Source of the DNA: JAAFIP01 sp043728315
Lineage (GTDB): Bacteria > Pseudomonadota > Gammaproteobacteria > Burkholderiales > Burkholderiaceae_C
Direction: 5' to 3'
Assembly (NCBI GenBank): GCA_043728315.1
Contig: JAYTMT010000016.1
Location: 8,181-72,180, forward strand
DNA: 64,000 nt
This document shows positions 49,917 through 58,241 of this stretch, piece by piece. Each line of letters starts with the position of its first letter. The first letter of the stretch is position 1. The notes beneath the pieces are model-generated. The model searched no databases. It had not been told where the DNA came from and saw only the letters and a list, made by a program, of their open reading frames with translations. The position numbers were made by a program, and so were the translations under genes.

Positions 49917-51206
49917 ATGGACTTTGATTACTCCCCCCGCACCAAGGCTTTGCAAGCGCAATTGCTAGCATTTTTTGACACCCATATTTACCCCAACGAG
50001 CAGGCCTACCACGACGAGATCACGGCCAATACGGCTGCGGGCAAGCGCTGGACTCCGCTGCAAACCATTGAAAAGCTCAAACCCATTGCCCAAAAAACAG
50101 GCCTGTGGAATTTGTGGCTGCCGCGTGACACCGCAGAAATCGCAGGCTTTGGTGGCGACCCTTTGTTTGGCGGCGCAGGCCTGTCTAACCAAGAATACGC
50201 GCCTTTGGCTGAAATCATGGGTCGCGTGCTGTGGTCCAGCGAGGTGTTTAACTGCTCTGCGCCCGACACCGGCAACATGGAAACCATTGCCCGCTATGGC
50301 TCACCCGCCCTGCGCGACCGTTGGCTCAAACCGCTACTACGCGGCGAAATTCGCTCCGCCTTTGCCATGACCGAGCCCGATGTGGCCTCGTCAGACGCCA
50401 CCAACATTGCCACCACCATCATGCGCGACGGTGACGAATACGCTGTCAATGGCCGCAAATGGTGGATTTCAGGCGCAGGTGACCCGCGCTGTGCGGTCTA
50501 CATCACCATGGGTAAATCTGACCCTGACGCTCCGCGCCACAGCCAGCAAAGCATGGTCATCATCCCCGCTGATACCCCTGGTATCAAGGTCGTGCGCCCG
50601 CTCACTGTGTTTGGCTACGACGACGCGCCTCACGGCCACTGCGAAATGACTTTTACCAATGTGCGAGTGCCAGCAGAGAACATGCTGCTGGGTGAAGGCC
50701 GTGGCTTTGAAATTGCCCAAGGCCGCTTAGGTCCCGGACGCATCCACCACTGCATGCGCCTAGTTGGCTTGGCCGAGCGTGCGCTGGAGCTGATGTGCAA
50801 ACGCGCCTCTAGCCGCATCGCCTTTGGCAAAGCGGTGGCGGCGCAAACCGTCACGCAAGAGCGCATCGCAGAATCGCGCTGCAAAATTGACATGGCACGC
50901 CTGCTCACGCTCAAAACGGCGTGGCTGATGGACATTGGTGGCAACAAGCTGGCCAAAAACGACATCGCCATGATCAAAGTGGTAGCCCCCAGCATGGCCT
51001 GCCAAGTGATTGACTGGTCTATGCAAGTGCATGGCGGGGGCGGCATGTGCGACGATTTTCCGCTGGCATACTCCTACACCGCAGCGCGCACCCTGCGCTT
51101 TGCCGACGGCCCAGACGAGGTGCACCGCAACGCAATTGCCAAGATGGAGTTGGGAAAATACGCATTGGTTAAACGCGAAGTAGAAATGCCAGTTACGCGC
51201 GGCTGA
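49917..51206 (+). CDS. Acyl-CoA dehydrogenase (ACAD10/11-like)
   Basis: A 429-residue FAD enzyme that introduces the alpha-beta double bond. Signature FAMTEPDVASSDATNIATTI lies near residues 146-165; RVPAENMLLGEGRGFEIAQG and VHGGGGMCDDFPLAYSYTAA follow. ATG 49917 (MDFDYSPRTKAL) has AGGA 6 nt upstream. The family is the long ACAD10/11 or FadE36-partner type, consistent with the APH-type gene in front. It is the last gene of the cluster; a hairpin follows. Confidence 0.92.
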   Translation: MDFDYSPRTKALQAQLLAFFDTHIYPNEQAYHDEITANTAAGKRWTPLQTIEKLKPIAQKTGLWNLWLPRDTAEIAGFGGDPLFGGAGLSNQEYAPLAEIMGRVLWSSEVFNCSAPDTGNMETIARYGSPALRDRWLKPLLRGEIRSAFAMTEPDVASSDATNIATTIMRDGDEYAVNGRKWWISGAGDPRCAVYITMGKSDPDAPRHSQQSMVIIPADTPGIKVVRPLTVFGYDDAPHGHCEMTFTNVRVPAENMLLGEGRGFEIAQGRLGPGRIHHCMRLVGLAERALELMCKRASSRIAFGKAVAAQTVTQERIAESRCKIDMARLLTLKTAWLMDIGGNKLAKNDIAMIKVVAPSMACQVIDWSMQVHGGGGMCDDFPLAYSYTAARTLRFADGPDEVHRNAIAKMELGKYALVKREVEMPVTRG

Positions 51207-51216
51207 TGCTACAAAC

Positions 51217-51239
51217 GGGCTCTGAAACGCTCAGAGCCC
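51217..51239. terminator. Hairpin between convergent acyl-CoA dehydrogenase and hypothetical gene
   Basis: GGGCTCTGA-AACGC-TCAGAGCCC is a perfect 9-bp stem 11 nt after the dehydrogenase stop. No T-tract follows directly, so termination efficiency is uncertain. Confidence 0.6.
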
Positions 51240-51283
51240 AGTGCGTCAAAAAACCACTAAAGTCAGCAGCAAATCAAGCTGAC

Positions 51284-51973
51284 CTAAAGCGACAAATCTG
51301 TCGATAAGCCGCCAATTGCAGCTTCGCAAGCGCAGACAAACAATGCGCTGGCGTGCTCCACCATGGCTTGGTTGTCAGCCACATGCAGCATGCGCAAATA
51401 GGCCTTGCCACGCAACAGCATCATGATCATGGGGCGCTGTGGGTCTGGCAAAGGCCAGTTCATCAGCATCTCGCACATTTGCGGCGTTATCCATGCAATG
51501 GCATCGTCCTTTTGGTCAGACAAAATGGCGTAATGCTTCCAAAACGGCGTGCTCAAGCTGTCCCAACCCACTTCTTCGTACATAGCCAGCCAGCGCATTT
51601 CTTCAGGCAAATTTGGATCTACCGTGGTTTGCAATGAATCGGTATAAATAGCAAAAGCACGTTTCTCTAGCTCTTCTTTGAGATGCCGGTTCATGATCAG
51701 CACCGCCACGTCTTCGCGCACACCTAGCTCGGCACGGGCACGCAACTCTTCACCGCGAATAAAATCTCGCGAAGGTCGCCCGCGCTCCATGCGCCATGGT
51801 TTACCTGCCACTTTGCCCTCCAAAACAAAGCCCTTGCCTTCGCCACGCGAGCTGTAGGCCAAGCCCTGAATGCCCGCCCATTCTGACACTTGGCTTTGCA
51901 CACTGGTGCCCTCAGTTGCAGACGGCTGCGCAGGTGTGGTTTTAGTAAATGCTTTTAGCAGTCGGTCAAACAT
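51284..51973 (-). CDS. Conserved hypothetical protein
   Basis: A 229-residue soluble protein beginning MFDRLLKAFTKTTPAQP. It has no signal peptide and no membrane segment. Beta strands with charged turns (GFVLEGKVAGKPWRMERGRP) are followed by a helical C-terminal half with several Trp and Met (MLMNWPLPDPQRPMIMMLLR) and two Cys near the end (FVCACEAAIGGL). I do not recognise a characterised family; proteins of this look seem to be conserved in Comamonadaceae, from memory. It is transcribed toward the acyl-CoA dehydrogenase and divergent from the GST gene. Confidence 0.65.
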   Translation of the reverse strand: MFDRLLKAFTKTTPAQPSATEGTSVQSQVSEWAGIQGLAYSSRGEGKGFVLEGKVAGKPWRMERGRPSRDFIRGEELRARAELGVREDVAVLIMNRHLKEELEKRAFAIYTDSLQTTVDPNLPEEMRWLAMYEEVGWDSLSTPFWKHYAILSDQKDDAIAWITPQMCEMLMNWPLPDPQRPMIMMLLRGKAYLRMLHVADNQAMVEHASALFVCACEAAIGGLSTDLSL

Positions 51974-52069
51974 GGGTATGGATACTTCGGGGTAACTTGT
52001 ATGTGGCTTGTACTAAGGCGGCGAATCGCAAATTGCGTTACATTTTCTATCAATTATAGGAGTTTGTCT

Positions 52070-52762
52070 ATGCTTGAATTGTTCACTTGGCCCACCCCCA
52101 ATGGCCACAAAATCCACATCATGCTCGAAGAATGCGGCCTGCCTTACAAGGTCATACCGATTAACATCGGCGCGGGCGACCAATTCAAGCCCGATTTTCT
52201 GCGCATCAGCCCCAACAACAAAATGCCTGCCTTGGTCGATAGCGATGGCCCAGACGGCAAGCCGATTTCCCTGTTTGAATCGGGCGCTATTTTGATTTAT
52301 TTGGCCGCTAAAACTGGCAAATTCATGCCTAGCACCACACGCGGCAAATACCAAGTGCTCCAATGGCTGATGTTCCAAATGGGTGGTGTGGGCCCCATGC
52401 TGGGCCAAAACCACCACTTTCGGCTCTACGCGCCCGAAAAACTGCCCTATGCCATTGACCGCTACACCAACGAAGCCAAGCGCATCTATGGCGTGATCAA
52501 CACCCAATTGTCGAGCCACGCTTTCATTGCCGGCAAAAGTTACTCCATAGCCGACATGGCGATCTACCCCTGGCTTCGCAACTGGAAAGGTCAAGGCATG
52601 GAACTGACTGACTACCCAGCCCTTAAACTATGGTTTGACAAGCTAGAAAAGCGCCCAGCTGTGCAGCGCGGTTGCCAAGTATTGGCTGAGATGCGCCAAC
52701 CAATCAAGAGCGACGCAGAGCGTGAAATTTTGTTTGGCAAAAAGCAATACGCCCAGCGATAA
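52070..52762 (+). CDS. Glutathione S-transferase family protein (YfcG-like)
   Basis: A 230-residue GST-fold protein. The thioredoxin-like N-domain (MLELFTWPTPNGHKIHIMLE, then NKMPALVDSDG with the cis-Pro and SLFESGAILIYLA for glutathione binding) is followed by an all-helical C-domain (YSIADMAIYPWLRNW). The motif GGVGPMLGQNHHF is typical of YfcG/Nu-class GSTs, which have glutathione disulfide reductase activity. ATG 52070 has AGGAG 8 nt before it. The tRNA-Pro gene follows 21 nt after the stop. Confidence 0.9.
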   Translation: MLELFTWPTPNGHKIHIMLEECGLPYKVIPINIGAGDQFKPDFLRISPNNKMPALVDSDGPDGKPISLFESGAILIYLAAKTGKFMPSTTRGKYQVLQWLMFQMGGVGPMLGQNHHFRLYAPEKLPYAIDRYTNEAKRIYGVINTQLSSHAFIAGKSYSIADMAIYPWLRNWKGQGMELTDYPALKLWFDKLEKRPAVQRGCQVLAEMRQPIKSDAEREILFGKKQYAQR

Positions 52763-52768
52763 TTGGCG

Positions 52769-52774
52769 TATAAT
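52769..52774 (+). promoter_or_regulatory. TATAAT box before tRNA-Pro
   Basis: A perfect TATAAT lies 10 nt upstream of the tRNA-Pro start, just after the GST stop codon. No good -35 sequence is visible at 16-18 nt. Confidence 0.5.
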
Positions 52775-52783
52775 TTGGGTCTT

Positions 52784-52860
52784 CGGAGTGTGGCGCAGCC
52801 TGGTAGCGCACCTGGTTTGGGACCAGGGGGTCCAAGGTTCGAATCCTTGTACTCCGACCA
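52784..52860 (+). tRNA. tRNA-Pro (UGG)
   Basis: Full cloverleaf of 77 nt with CCA encoded: acceptor CGGAGTG/TACTCCG, anticodon loop TTTGGGA with anticodon TGG inside the stem CCTGG/CCAGG, T-arm AAGGTTCGAATCCTT. It is followed by a terminator-like hairpin. Confidence 0.97.
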
Positions 52861-52874
52861 TCAAAAAAAGCCAG

Positions 52875-52908
52875 AACGCCCTTGCTCACCATGAGACAAG
52901 GGCGTTTT
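52875..52908 (+). terminator. Terminator after tRNA-Pro
   Basis: AACGCCCTTG (52875-52884) pairs perfectly with CAAGGGCGTT (52897-52906), followed by TT and more T-rich sequence. Confidence 0.8.
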
Positions 52909-52927
52909 AGTTTGTAGATATTAAAAA

Positions 52928-52959
52928 AACCAGCAGTTCTTGGTGAATCTGCTGGTTTT
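52928..52959. terminator. Second hairpin between the tRNA genes
   Basis: AACCAGCAG (52928-52936) pairs with CTGCTGGTT (52949-52957) and is flanked by A on the left and TT on the right, so it can act on both strands. The -35 region of tRNA-Arg overlaps it. Confidence 0.7.
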
Positions 52960-52967
52960 GTTATAGT
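52940..52967 (+). promoter_or_regulatory. Candidate promoter of tRNA-Arg
   Basis: TTGGTG (52940-52945) and TATAGT (52962-52967) with a 16-nt spacer, 9 nt before the tRNA. Confidence 0.5.
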
Positions 52968-52976
52968 TTACTTTCG

Positions 52977-53053
52977 CTGTCCGTAGCTCAGTTGGATAGA
53001 GCAACAGCCTTCTAAGCTGTGGGTCGGGGGTTCGATCCCCTCCGGACAGACCA
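52977..53053 (+). tRNA. tRNA-Arg (UCU)
   Basis: 77-nt cloverleaf with encoded CCA: acceptor CTGTCCG/CGGACAG, anticodon stem ACAGC/GCTGT with loop CTTCTAA (anticodon TCT), T-arm GGGGGTTCGATCCCCTC. An ATPase gene begins 26 nt downstream. Confidence 0.97.
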
Positions 53054-53078
53054 TATGTTTGTGCAACATAATCGCACC

Positions 53079-54719
53079 ATGGAAAAATTCTTTAACAACG
53101 CTGGCCCCCAGCAGCCCCAAAGCAACTACACGCTCGATCCGCTGCGTCGTATTCAGCTGGACGTGCTGCAAGAGTTGGTAGAGCAGTCGCGTTATTTTGT
53201 GCTGCACGCGCCGCGCCAAACGGGCAAAACCACGGCGCTGTACGCCATGATGCACCATTACAACGCGGGAACGCAGTACCGCGCTTTGTATGTGAACATT
53301 GAAGCAGGCCAAGCCGCCCGGGAAAACGTGGTGCTGGCCATGCGCGGCATTGCCAGCAGCTTGGTGCAAGCGGCCAAACTGCACCTTCGCATCACCAGTG
53401 CCGATGTCGTGCTGCATAATATCATTGCCAATAAAAAAGAATCCGATGCGCTGCAAATATTGATCAGCCATTTAGCCAGTGTCGACCAAGACCAACCTAG
53501 TAATCCACGGCCACTGATCTTGATGATCGACGAAATAGATGCCCTGATTGGCGACACCTTGATCAGTGTGCTGCGCCAGATCCGCGCTGGCTATGCCGAC
53601 AGGCCACATGCCTTTCCCATCAGCATCATTTTGTGCGGCGTGCGCGATGTGCGTGACTATCGCATCCACTCTGGCTCCACCAAACAGATCATCACGGGTG
53701 GTAGCGCCTTTAACATCAAGGCAGAGTCCATCCGCCTAGGTAACTTTGACCAAGCGGAGCTCAACGAGCTTTACCAGCAGCACACCGATGCCACTGGCCA
53801 AGTGTTTACCGCCGAAGCCCGCGCACTGGCTTGGGCCTACACCCAAGGCCAGCCATGGCTGGTCAACGCACTGGCTTATGACTGCACGTTTCGCATGAAG
53901 GAGATGCGCAATCGCAGCCTGCCCATCACAGGGGAGACCATGCGCCAGGCCAAAGAGCGCATGGTGCTATCGCGCGTTACCCACCTAGACCAGTTGATTG
54001 ACAAGCTGCAAGAGCCCCGCGTACACAGCCTGATAGCTCCACTACTGGCAGGTGCCTTGTATAGCGACTTGCCGCAAGACGATCTGCAGTATTGCATTGA
54101 CCTAGGCCTGCTCTCTCAGGGCGAGCCGGGCAATAGCAAAACCGTGCGCATTGCCAACGACATTTACCGCGAGGTGATACCGCGTGAGCTGACACATATG
54201 GCGCAAATCAGCTTTGCCAACTCCAACAGTTATAACTCCCCACAGGCTTGGTATATCGACCCCGATGGCAGCCCAGAAGGCCGCCTTAACCTGCCACGCC
54301 TGCTGGCTACGTTTCAGCAGTTTTACCGCGAGCATTCGGAGCATTGGCTCAGCGGCATGCAATACAAAGAGGCCGGGCCTCAGCTCTTGCTGCAAGCCTA
54401 CTTGCAGCGCATTGTGAACGGCGGCGGCCGCATTGAGCGTGAGTACGGCTTAGGCCGCGGCCGCACAGACCTCTACATCACCTGGCCAGCCTGCCCAGAG
54501 CCGCGCCAACGCATGGTGATTGAGATCAAAGTTAAACGCACCAAAGACAGCCTAGCCAGCATCATTGAAGAAGGCATGCTACAAACCCAAGAATACATGC
54601 AGCGCTGCGCTGCCAGCGAGGCACACTTGGTGGTGTTTGACGCGCAGGAAGGCAACAACTGGGGGGACAGGGTATACCAGCGCCCCCTTGCCGACAAACT
54701 CACACTGTGGGGCTGTTGA
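53079..54719 (+). CDS. AAA-family ATPase with C-terminal PD-(D/E)XK nuclease-like domain
   Basis: A 546-residue protein. Start MEKFFNNAGPQQPQSNY is the conserved N-terminus of a widespread family of ATP-binding proteins. Walker A is LHAPRQTGKTTALYAM (about residues 45-58), Walker B LILMIDEIDALIG (about 145-157), and a C-terminal domain contains GRGRTDLYITWP and MVIEIKVKRTKDS, matching the D-(E)xK nuclease core (Asp about 469, Glu about 487, Lys about 489). The biological role of the family is not established; mobile-element or defence functions are possible. It lies just after tRNA-Arg, a usual integration point, with no own ribosome binding site apparent. No integrase is present. Confidence 0.8.
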   Translation: MEKFFNNAGPQQPQSNYTLDPLRRIQLDVLQELVEQSRYFVLHAPRQTGKTTALYAMMHHYNAGTQYRALYVNIEAGQAARENVVLAMRGIASSLVQAAKLHLRITSADVVLHNIIANKKESDALQILISHLASVDQDQPSNPRPLILMIDEIDALIGDTLISVLRQIRAGYADRPHAFPISIILCGVRDVRDYRIHSGSTKQIITGGSAFNIKAESIRLGNFDQAELNELYQQHTDATGQVFTAEARALAWAYTQGQPWLVNALAYDCTFRMKEMRNRSLPITGETMRQAKERMVLSRVTHLDQLIDKLQEPRVHSLIAPLLAGALYSDLPQDDLQYCIDLGLLSQGEPGNSKTVRIANDIYREVIPRELTHMAQISFANSNSYNSPQAWYIDPDGSPEGRLNLPRLLATFQQFYREHSEHWLSGMQYKEAGPQLLLQAYLQRIVNGGGRIEREYGLGRGRTDLYITWPACPEPRQRMVIEIKVKRTKDSLASIIEEGMLQTQEYMQRCAASEAHLVVFDAQEGNNWGDRVYQRPLADKLTLWGC

Positions 54720-54766
54720 CAGAATAGGGGGAGGCAGCGCTTTGCACCTAAGCCAAAGTCAAGGGC

Positions 54767-56191
54767 TTACAGCTTCACATATTGGTATTCCACCGCCTGC
54801 GCATTAATCCCGCGATCGGGCGGAGCTATCCAGCCGGCCATTTTTCCCGGCTCGGTCACGCGGTGCATCAGGCTTTGGATGAAGGCTTGGTCTTGGTCGC
54901 TGGGTAGCCAGTTGGTTTTATTGGCTTCAAACTCAGCGGCGCTAATCGGGTTGCCTTCTAGGTTGGTGTGAATGCCTGCCCACGCACCCACTTCACGCCT
55001 GAAGCGGCTGCTCGGTAGCTTGAGCTCCATTTGCACACCGGCGCGCTTAATCGCCATGTTCCAGCGGGTCACGCCTACGTTGCAGTCTTTGATGTATTCG
55101 AGGCGGGTGATTTCATTCATGCCGTTGCGGGTGGCTACGCGCTCGTCTTTGATACCGCCTTTGCCGTCCGATATTTGAATCGTCATTTCGGTGTCGGATT
55201 CAACGTGGTCGGCAAACTTGGCTTCGTCGGGGCGGCCTTTGATGCCGTTGGCGAAATAGGTGGCGGCGTTGCTGGACTGCTCGGAGCCAAACAAATCGAG
55301 TGAGCTGGTGAACCAAAAGTTCATGAAGCGCTGGATCGTGGGCAGGTCAATCGCGCCGTGTGAGCGGATGCGCGCTGGGTCTTCGGTGTTGAGCTCTTTC
55401 ATGACTTCGAGTGTGCGTTTGATGACGCGGCCCACGCCGGTTTCGCCCACAAACATGTGGTGCGCTTCCTCGGTGAGCATGAAGCGGGTGGTGCGCGCCA
55501 GCGGGTCAAAGGCGGATTCGGCGAAGCTTTTGAGCTGGAATTTACCGTCGCGGTCGGTGAAATAGGTGAACATGAAAAAGCTCAGCCAATTGTCCATGGG
55601 CTCGTTGAAAGTGCCCAAAATACGCGGCTTGTCGGTGTCGCCGCTGTGGCGTGCCAGCAGTTCTTCGGCTTCTTCGCGGCCATCGCGGCCAAAGTGCGCG
55701 TGCAATAGGTAAACCATGGCCCACAGGTGGCGGCCTTCTTCCACATTGACTTGGAACAGGTTGCGCAGGTCATAAAGAGAAGGCGCTGTGTGGCCCAGCA
55801 GGCGCTGCTGCTCCACCGAAGCGGGCTCGGTGTCGCCTTGGGTGACGATCAGGCGGCGAAAGTCACGGCGAAACTCGCCTGGCACTTCTTGCCACACATC
55901 TTGACCCATGTGGTCGCCAAAACCAATTTTGCGGTTTTGCTCTTGGTCGGCCATGAAAATGCCCCAGCGGTAGTCAGGCATGGGGGTGTAGCCGTAGCTG
56001 GCCCAGCCCGAGGCGTCCACGCCTACAGCGGTGCGCAGGTACACGTCTTTGGCCTTGAAATCAGAGGGGCCCATCTCGTCCCACCAGTTTAAAAAGGCGG
56101 GCTGCCAGTGCTCTAGCGCTCTTTGCAACTGGCGGTTCTCGCCTAAGCCTACGTTGTTGGGGATGAGGGATTGCAGGTCTATGGAGCTCAT
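54767..56191 (-). CDS. boxB: Benzoyl-CoA 2,3-epoxidase, oxygenase subunit BoxB
   Basis: A 474-residue di-iron oxygenase that epoxidises benzoyl-CoA in the aerobic box pathway. Two EExxH iron-binding motifs are visible: EEGRHLWAMVYLLHAHFG (about residues 150-167) and EEAHHMFVGETGVGRVIKR (about 240-258). The N-terminus IPNNVGLGENRQLQRALEHW and C-terminal PPDRGINAQAVEYQYVKL fit known BoxB proteins. The reductase partner BoxA is not in this window. It is the third gene in the order boxR-boxC-boxB but is separated from boxC by 337 nt containing nested repeats. Confidence 0.95.
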   Translation of the reverse strand: MSSIDLQSLIPNNVGLGENRQLQRALEHWQPAFLNWWDEMGPSDFKAKDVYLRTAVGVDASGWASYGYTPMPDYRWGIFMADQEQNRKIGFGDHMGQDVWQEVPGEFRRDFRRLIVTQGDTEPASVEQQRLLGHTAPSLYDLRNLFQVNVEEGRHLWAMVYLLHAHFGRDGREEAEELLARHSGDTDKPRILGTFNEPMDNWLSFFMFTYFTDRDGKFQLKSFAESAFDPLARTTRFMLTEEAHHMFVGETGVGRVIKRTLEVMKELNTEDPARIRSHGAIDLPTIQRFMNFWFTSSLDLFGSEQSSNAATYFANGIKGRPDEAKFADHVESDTEMTIQISDGKGGIKDERVATRNGMNEITRLEYIKDCNVGVTRWNMAIKRAGVQMELKLPSSRFRREVGAWAGIHTNLEGNPISAAEFEANKTNWLPSDQDQAFIQSLMHRVTEPGKMAGWIAPPDRGINAQAVEYQYVKL

Positions 56192-56233
56192 GGTGTTTCC
56201 TTCGTTGTGTTTGGTTGGTTGGTTAGCTAAGGT

Positions 56234-56510
56234 TTTTTGGCCGCGAAGTGCGCGAAAGTTGCGCGAAAGACGCTAAAGGGGAGAAAAGAATACCGAAATG
56301 GGGTGTGGTAGGCATAGGACTGGGCTGAAGATTTAAATGGGTTTAAATTGGATTAAAAAATAAAAATACAGTTTAAATAATAATCAGTATATTTTTGATA
56401 GCAAAAAATGACCATATGACGCTGACATTGCCTTTTATTTTCAAAAATATGGTATTTTTCGGTATTCTTTCGCGTTCTTAGCGGGTTTTCGCGCCCTTCG
56501 CGGCCGGATG
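56234..56510. repeat. Family 2 inverted repeat, copy C, with family 1 copy nested inside, between boxC and boxB
   Basis: Left arm GGCCGCGAAGTGCGCGAA (56239-56256), right arm TTCGCGCCCTTCGCGGCC (56488-56505), one mismatch. Inner motif AAGAATACCGAAAT on the left and TTTTTCGGTATTCTTTCGCG on the right also pair. The middle (about 56390-56455) is family 1 copy 11. Confidence 0.88.
56390..56455 (+). repeat. Family 1 repeat, copy 11, nested in family 2
   Basis: Exact core at 56411-56430, with GATAGCAAAAAATG before and CTTTTATTTTCAAAAATATG after it. Confidence 0.93.
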
Positions 56511-56528
56511 TCCGTATTCAATAGATTT

Positions 56529-58220
56529 CTAAACCCGCTTCCAGTCAAAGCGAGCCTTACGCCCCGTGCCAAAGAGCTTCAAAGCGCCCTCTTCGCCCAC
56601 AGCATTGGGCCGTATGAATATCCAGTTTTGCCAAGCTGAGAGCCGCCCAAATATGCGGGTTTCCATAGTTTCTTTGCCCGGAAAACGCAGGGAGGCCTCT
56701 AGGCCTGTCATGGCGTCTGGCGAGAGGGATGCGCGCTCTTCTAGCATGAGGCGGATTTCGTCTTCCCAGTCGATGTCGTCGGGGGTGACGGTGACTAGGC
56801 CTAAGCCCAACGCTTGGTCGGCGCGCAGGGGCGAGTCGCTCAGGCCTTGCAGCTGGGCAATGGTGGCTGCGTCTTCGCAAAAGCGGGTTTGCAAGCGGGT
56901 GAGCGCGTTCACAGCGGGGAAGCGGCCAAAGTTGGAATTGCTCAAACGCAATGCGGGGGCTGCATCGGGTGAATCGGGCAAATCGAGCATGTAAATACGG
57001 TCGCAGGCCAAGGCCAGCTCAAAGAAAAGTCCGGCAAAGCACGAGCCCGAATCCACCAAGGCAATCAGGCTGCGGCTGGTCACGTCCAGACGCGCCAGCG
57101 TGCGGCGCAGTGCGCCAATGGTTTCTTTGACCAACCAGTGGTTCGCGTTTTTGTCCAGCACTTGGTCGGCCAGCATCACCAGATTGGCGTCGCCTCGGGT
57201 TTGAATCACCCAAGTGCCCACTTCGAGCTCATTGGTGCGCAGGTTCAAAATCGCGTCATCTAGCTCGCGCTGCATTTTCAAAGGCCACCAATTCGCGCCA
57301 GCGGCTTCTATGGATGCGGCGGTGGACTCAATGGCCGTGCTGGGTGCATGCACCGTGAGTGTGGCGATGCGTTTAACGCGGTCTACCTGCACCTTCACGG
57401 TGTCGTAGTTGTAGCCGCTGGCATCAATCTGCGCCTTGAGTGCTGGCAATTCAATGCCTTTTGCGCCCGATGTCCGCGTTGATTGGTTCTTAGCAGCTTC
57501 AATTTCAGTAGCAAGCAGGCTGGGGAAATCACCTGGTTTGGCATGCTCGTCAATCAGCTTCCAGTCTTTTGCACGGTCAGCACGCACGCCTTCGCTGGTT
57601 GTGCAGAAAATATCGGCTAAGTCGCGGCGCACCTTGCGTTTATCGGTCACGCGGGTGAGGCCGCCTGTGCCGGGCAACACGCCCAGTAGCGGCACTTCCG
57701 GAAGGCTCACGGTGCTGCTGCGGTCATCCACCATGAGGATGCGGTCGGTGGCCAGCGCCAGCTCGTAGCCACCGCCTGCGCAGGCGCCAGTCACAGCGGC
57801 GATACTTATAAGGCCATCGTGTTTGGACGAATCTTCTAAGCCATTGCGCGTCTCGTTGGTAAATTTGCAAAAATTCACTTTCCAGCCGTGGGTGGACACG
57901 CCCAGCATGTAAATGTTGGCACCCGAGCACCAGATTTTCTCTTTGCCGCTTTCAAACACCACCACCTTGACTGATGGGTGCTCAAAGCGCACGCGGTTGA
58001 GTGCGTCGTGCAGCTCAATGTCTACGCCCAAGTCGTAGCTGTTGAGCTTGAGCTTGTAGCCTGGTTTGATGCCGCCGTCTTCATTGATGTCCAGTTTGAG
58101 GCGCGCTACCTCGCCCTCCACTGCCAAAGTCCAGTGCAAATAGCGGCTGGGGTGGGTCTGAAAATTGACCATCTCGCGGTCATCGAGGGTGAACATTTTG
58201 GGTTCGGTCATGGCGTTCAT
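56529..58220 (-). CDS. boxC: 2,3-epoxybenzoyl-CoA dihydrolase BoxC
   Basis: A 563-residue enzyme with two crotonase-like halves that hydrolyses 2,3-epoxybenzoyl-CoA to the ring-opened 3,4-dehydroadipyl-CoA semialdehyde and formate. The N-terminal half contains AAVTGACAGGGYELALATDR (about residues 142-160) and the C-terminal half DSGSCFAGLFFELALACDRI (about 392-411). Length matches BoxC. GGAGAC lies 8 nt before the ATG. It starts 21 nt downstream of boxR on the same strand, so the two are co-transcribed. Confidence 0.95.
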   Translation of the reverse strand: MNAMTEPKMFTLDDREMVNFQTHPSRYLHWTLAVEGEVARLKLDINEDGGIKPGYKLKLNSYDLGVDIELHDALNRVRFEHPSVKVVVFESGKEKIWCSGANIYMLGVSTHGWKVNFCKFTNETRNGLEDSSKHDGLISIAAVTGACAGGGYELALATDRILMVDDRSSTVSLPEVPLLGVLPGTGGLTRVTDKRKVRRDLADIFCTTSEGVRADRAKDWKLIDEHAKPGDFPSLLATEIEAAKNQSTRTSGAKGIELPALKAQIDASGYNYDTVKVQVDRVKRIATLTVHAPSTAIESTAASIEAAGANWWPLKMQRELDDAILNLRTNELEVGTWVIQTRGDANLVMLADQVLDKNANHWLVKETIGALRRTLARLDVTSRSLIALVDSGSCFAGLFFELALACDRIYMLDLPDSPDAAPALRLSNSNFGRFPAVNALTRLQTRFCEDAATIAQLQGLSDSPLRADQALGLGLVTVTPDDIDWEDEIRLMLEERASLSPDAMTGLEASLRFPGKETMETRIFGRLSAWQNWIFIRPNAVGEEGALKLFGTGRKARFDWKRV

Positions 58221-58241
58221 GGGTTTTGTCTCCTATATAAA

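Noticed and set aside
52643..52892. Minus-strand frames across tRNA-Pro
   Set aside because: Translation of a tRNA complement; the tRNA cloverleaf is complete.
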